The notes beneath the pieces are model-generated. The model had not been told where the DNA came from. It saw only the letters and a list, made by a program, of their open reading frames with translations, and did not search any database. The position numbers and the translations under genes were made by a program. DNA of 18,618 nucleotides, from contig FN649734.1 of NCBI GenBank assembly GCA_000310025.1, positions 4,506,819 through 4,525,436 on the forward strand, given 5' to 3'. The DNA is from Ectocarpus siliculosus (lineage: Eukaryota; Sar; Phaeophyceae; Ectocarpales; Ectocarpaceae). Below are positions 18,037 to 18,618 of the stretch, piece after piece; within the stretch, counting starts at the first letter, position 1, and each line of letters begins with the position of its first letter.

Positions 18037-18239
18037 GTGATGACTCCGTTGTTGCGTGCTGTTTGCGTCTCTCTCTCTCTTGTTGTAAGAGAAAAGCTCG
18101 CCGTTTTCGTGATGAAAAAACGGGCCGTTTCATTTTTTTCATGAAGATTCGTCTTCGTTCTCGAAAAAATTTGTTGCACACGCAGCAGCAGCAACAGCGG
18201 CAGCAGCTCCTCCTCTCCCCCCTTTATTTCTTTCAAGGT

Positions 18240-18618
18240 CGAGACAAGACCCCCCCCCCCCCCCGAACTCTTTTCTCCGGAACCCCCCTTTGGTGGAGCT
18301 CCTCCGCCGCCGTCGCCGGGGGGCCCACGAGCCTGGGGGTCCCCCTGGGGGGGGGCCCCCAAAACGTCAGGGTCCACCCTTTCGTGGGGAAAATTTCGAA
18401 GGGGGGGTTGTTGGTCCTCCCCCAGGGCCCGGAGGTTTTTCTGGGTGTTCTGGGGGACCCCGCGTGGAAAATCCGGGGAAAGGGGGGTGTGTGTTCCTTC
18501 CCCGCCGCCATTGTCGTTGTTGTTGGTGTTTTTGTTGGCGTTTTTGCCGCCGCTGCCGCTGCCGCCGCTGTTGTTGTTGTTGTTCCTGCTGCTGGTGCTG
18601 CTGCTGCTGGTGGTGTTT
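18240..18618. other. Contig end of doubtful base quality
   Basis: From a run of 16 C at about 18249 onward, the sequence is dominated by exaggerated homopolymers (GGGGGGGGGCCCCC, GGGGGGG, AAAATTTCG), then TTG/CTG triplets to the edge. This resembles the low-quality tail of a Sanger read more than genomic sequence. The HMG-box gene should continue here, but I support no exon call. Confidence 0.6.

Overview
The window looks like a draft nuclear contig from a brown alga, most like Ectocarpus, or a close stramenopile relative. This is inference from gene architecture. There are three multi-exon protein genes with many long introns (about 300-1100 nt), clean GT-AG junctions and short exons. Introns are full of minisatellites and microsatellites, and the genes alternate +, -, +. 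No rRNA, tRNA or bacterial-type operon was seen. Gene models were built by hand from reading frame, splice phase and protein-family resemblance, without transcript evidence.

Layout: (1) 363-4929 (+) holds seven exons of a stomatin-like protein 2 / prohibitin-family (SPFH, band 7) mitochondrial membrane scaffold; its 5' exon(s) lie off the left edge. (2) 4930-6641 is the convergent intergenic/3' UTR space, with one copy of a dispersed repeat. (3) 15117 down to 6642 (-) holds a nine-exon, 518-codon nuclear-type protein: an N-terminal RS/SR/His/Lys low-complexity half and a conserved-looking C-terminal half of a family I cannot name. (4) Its intron 2 carries a 2105-bp LTR retrotransposon (12202-14306, antisense to the host gene). 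The element has two 228-bp LTRs differing at two positions, a 5-bp target duplication (GGAAG), a primer-binding site matching the anticodon arm of a Met(CAU) tRNA as in copia half-tRNA priming, and only a short ORF with a CCHC-like knuckle. It is therefore a non-autonomous, gag-only (TRIM / TR-GAG-like) copy. (5) 15118-15356 is a 239-bp divergent promoter with a near-perfect 21-bp dyad. (6) 15357-18036 and beyond (+) is an HMG-box protein with a long acidic run. (7) From about 18240 to the end the bases look like degraded Sanger sequence.

The most unusual theme is that several introns are tandem arrays whose unit crosses an exon-intron boundary. In the stomatin gene, intron 5 repeats the 3' splice site together with the first 15 nt of the next exon. 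Intron 3 repeats a donor-like start. Intron 8 of the RS gene repeats the last coding bases plus the donor. These look like splice-junction duplications that lengthened introns and left decoy splice sites. The two divergent genes encode probable nuclear proteins and may share control; the stomatin gene is functionally unrelated.
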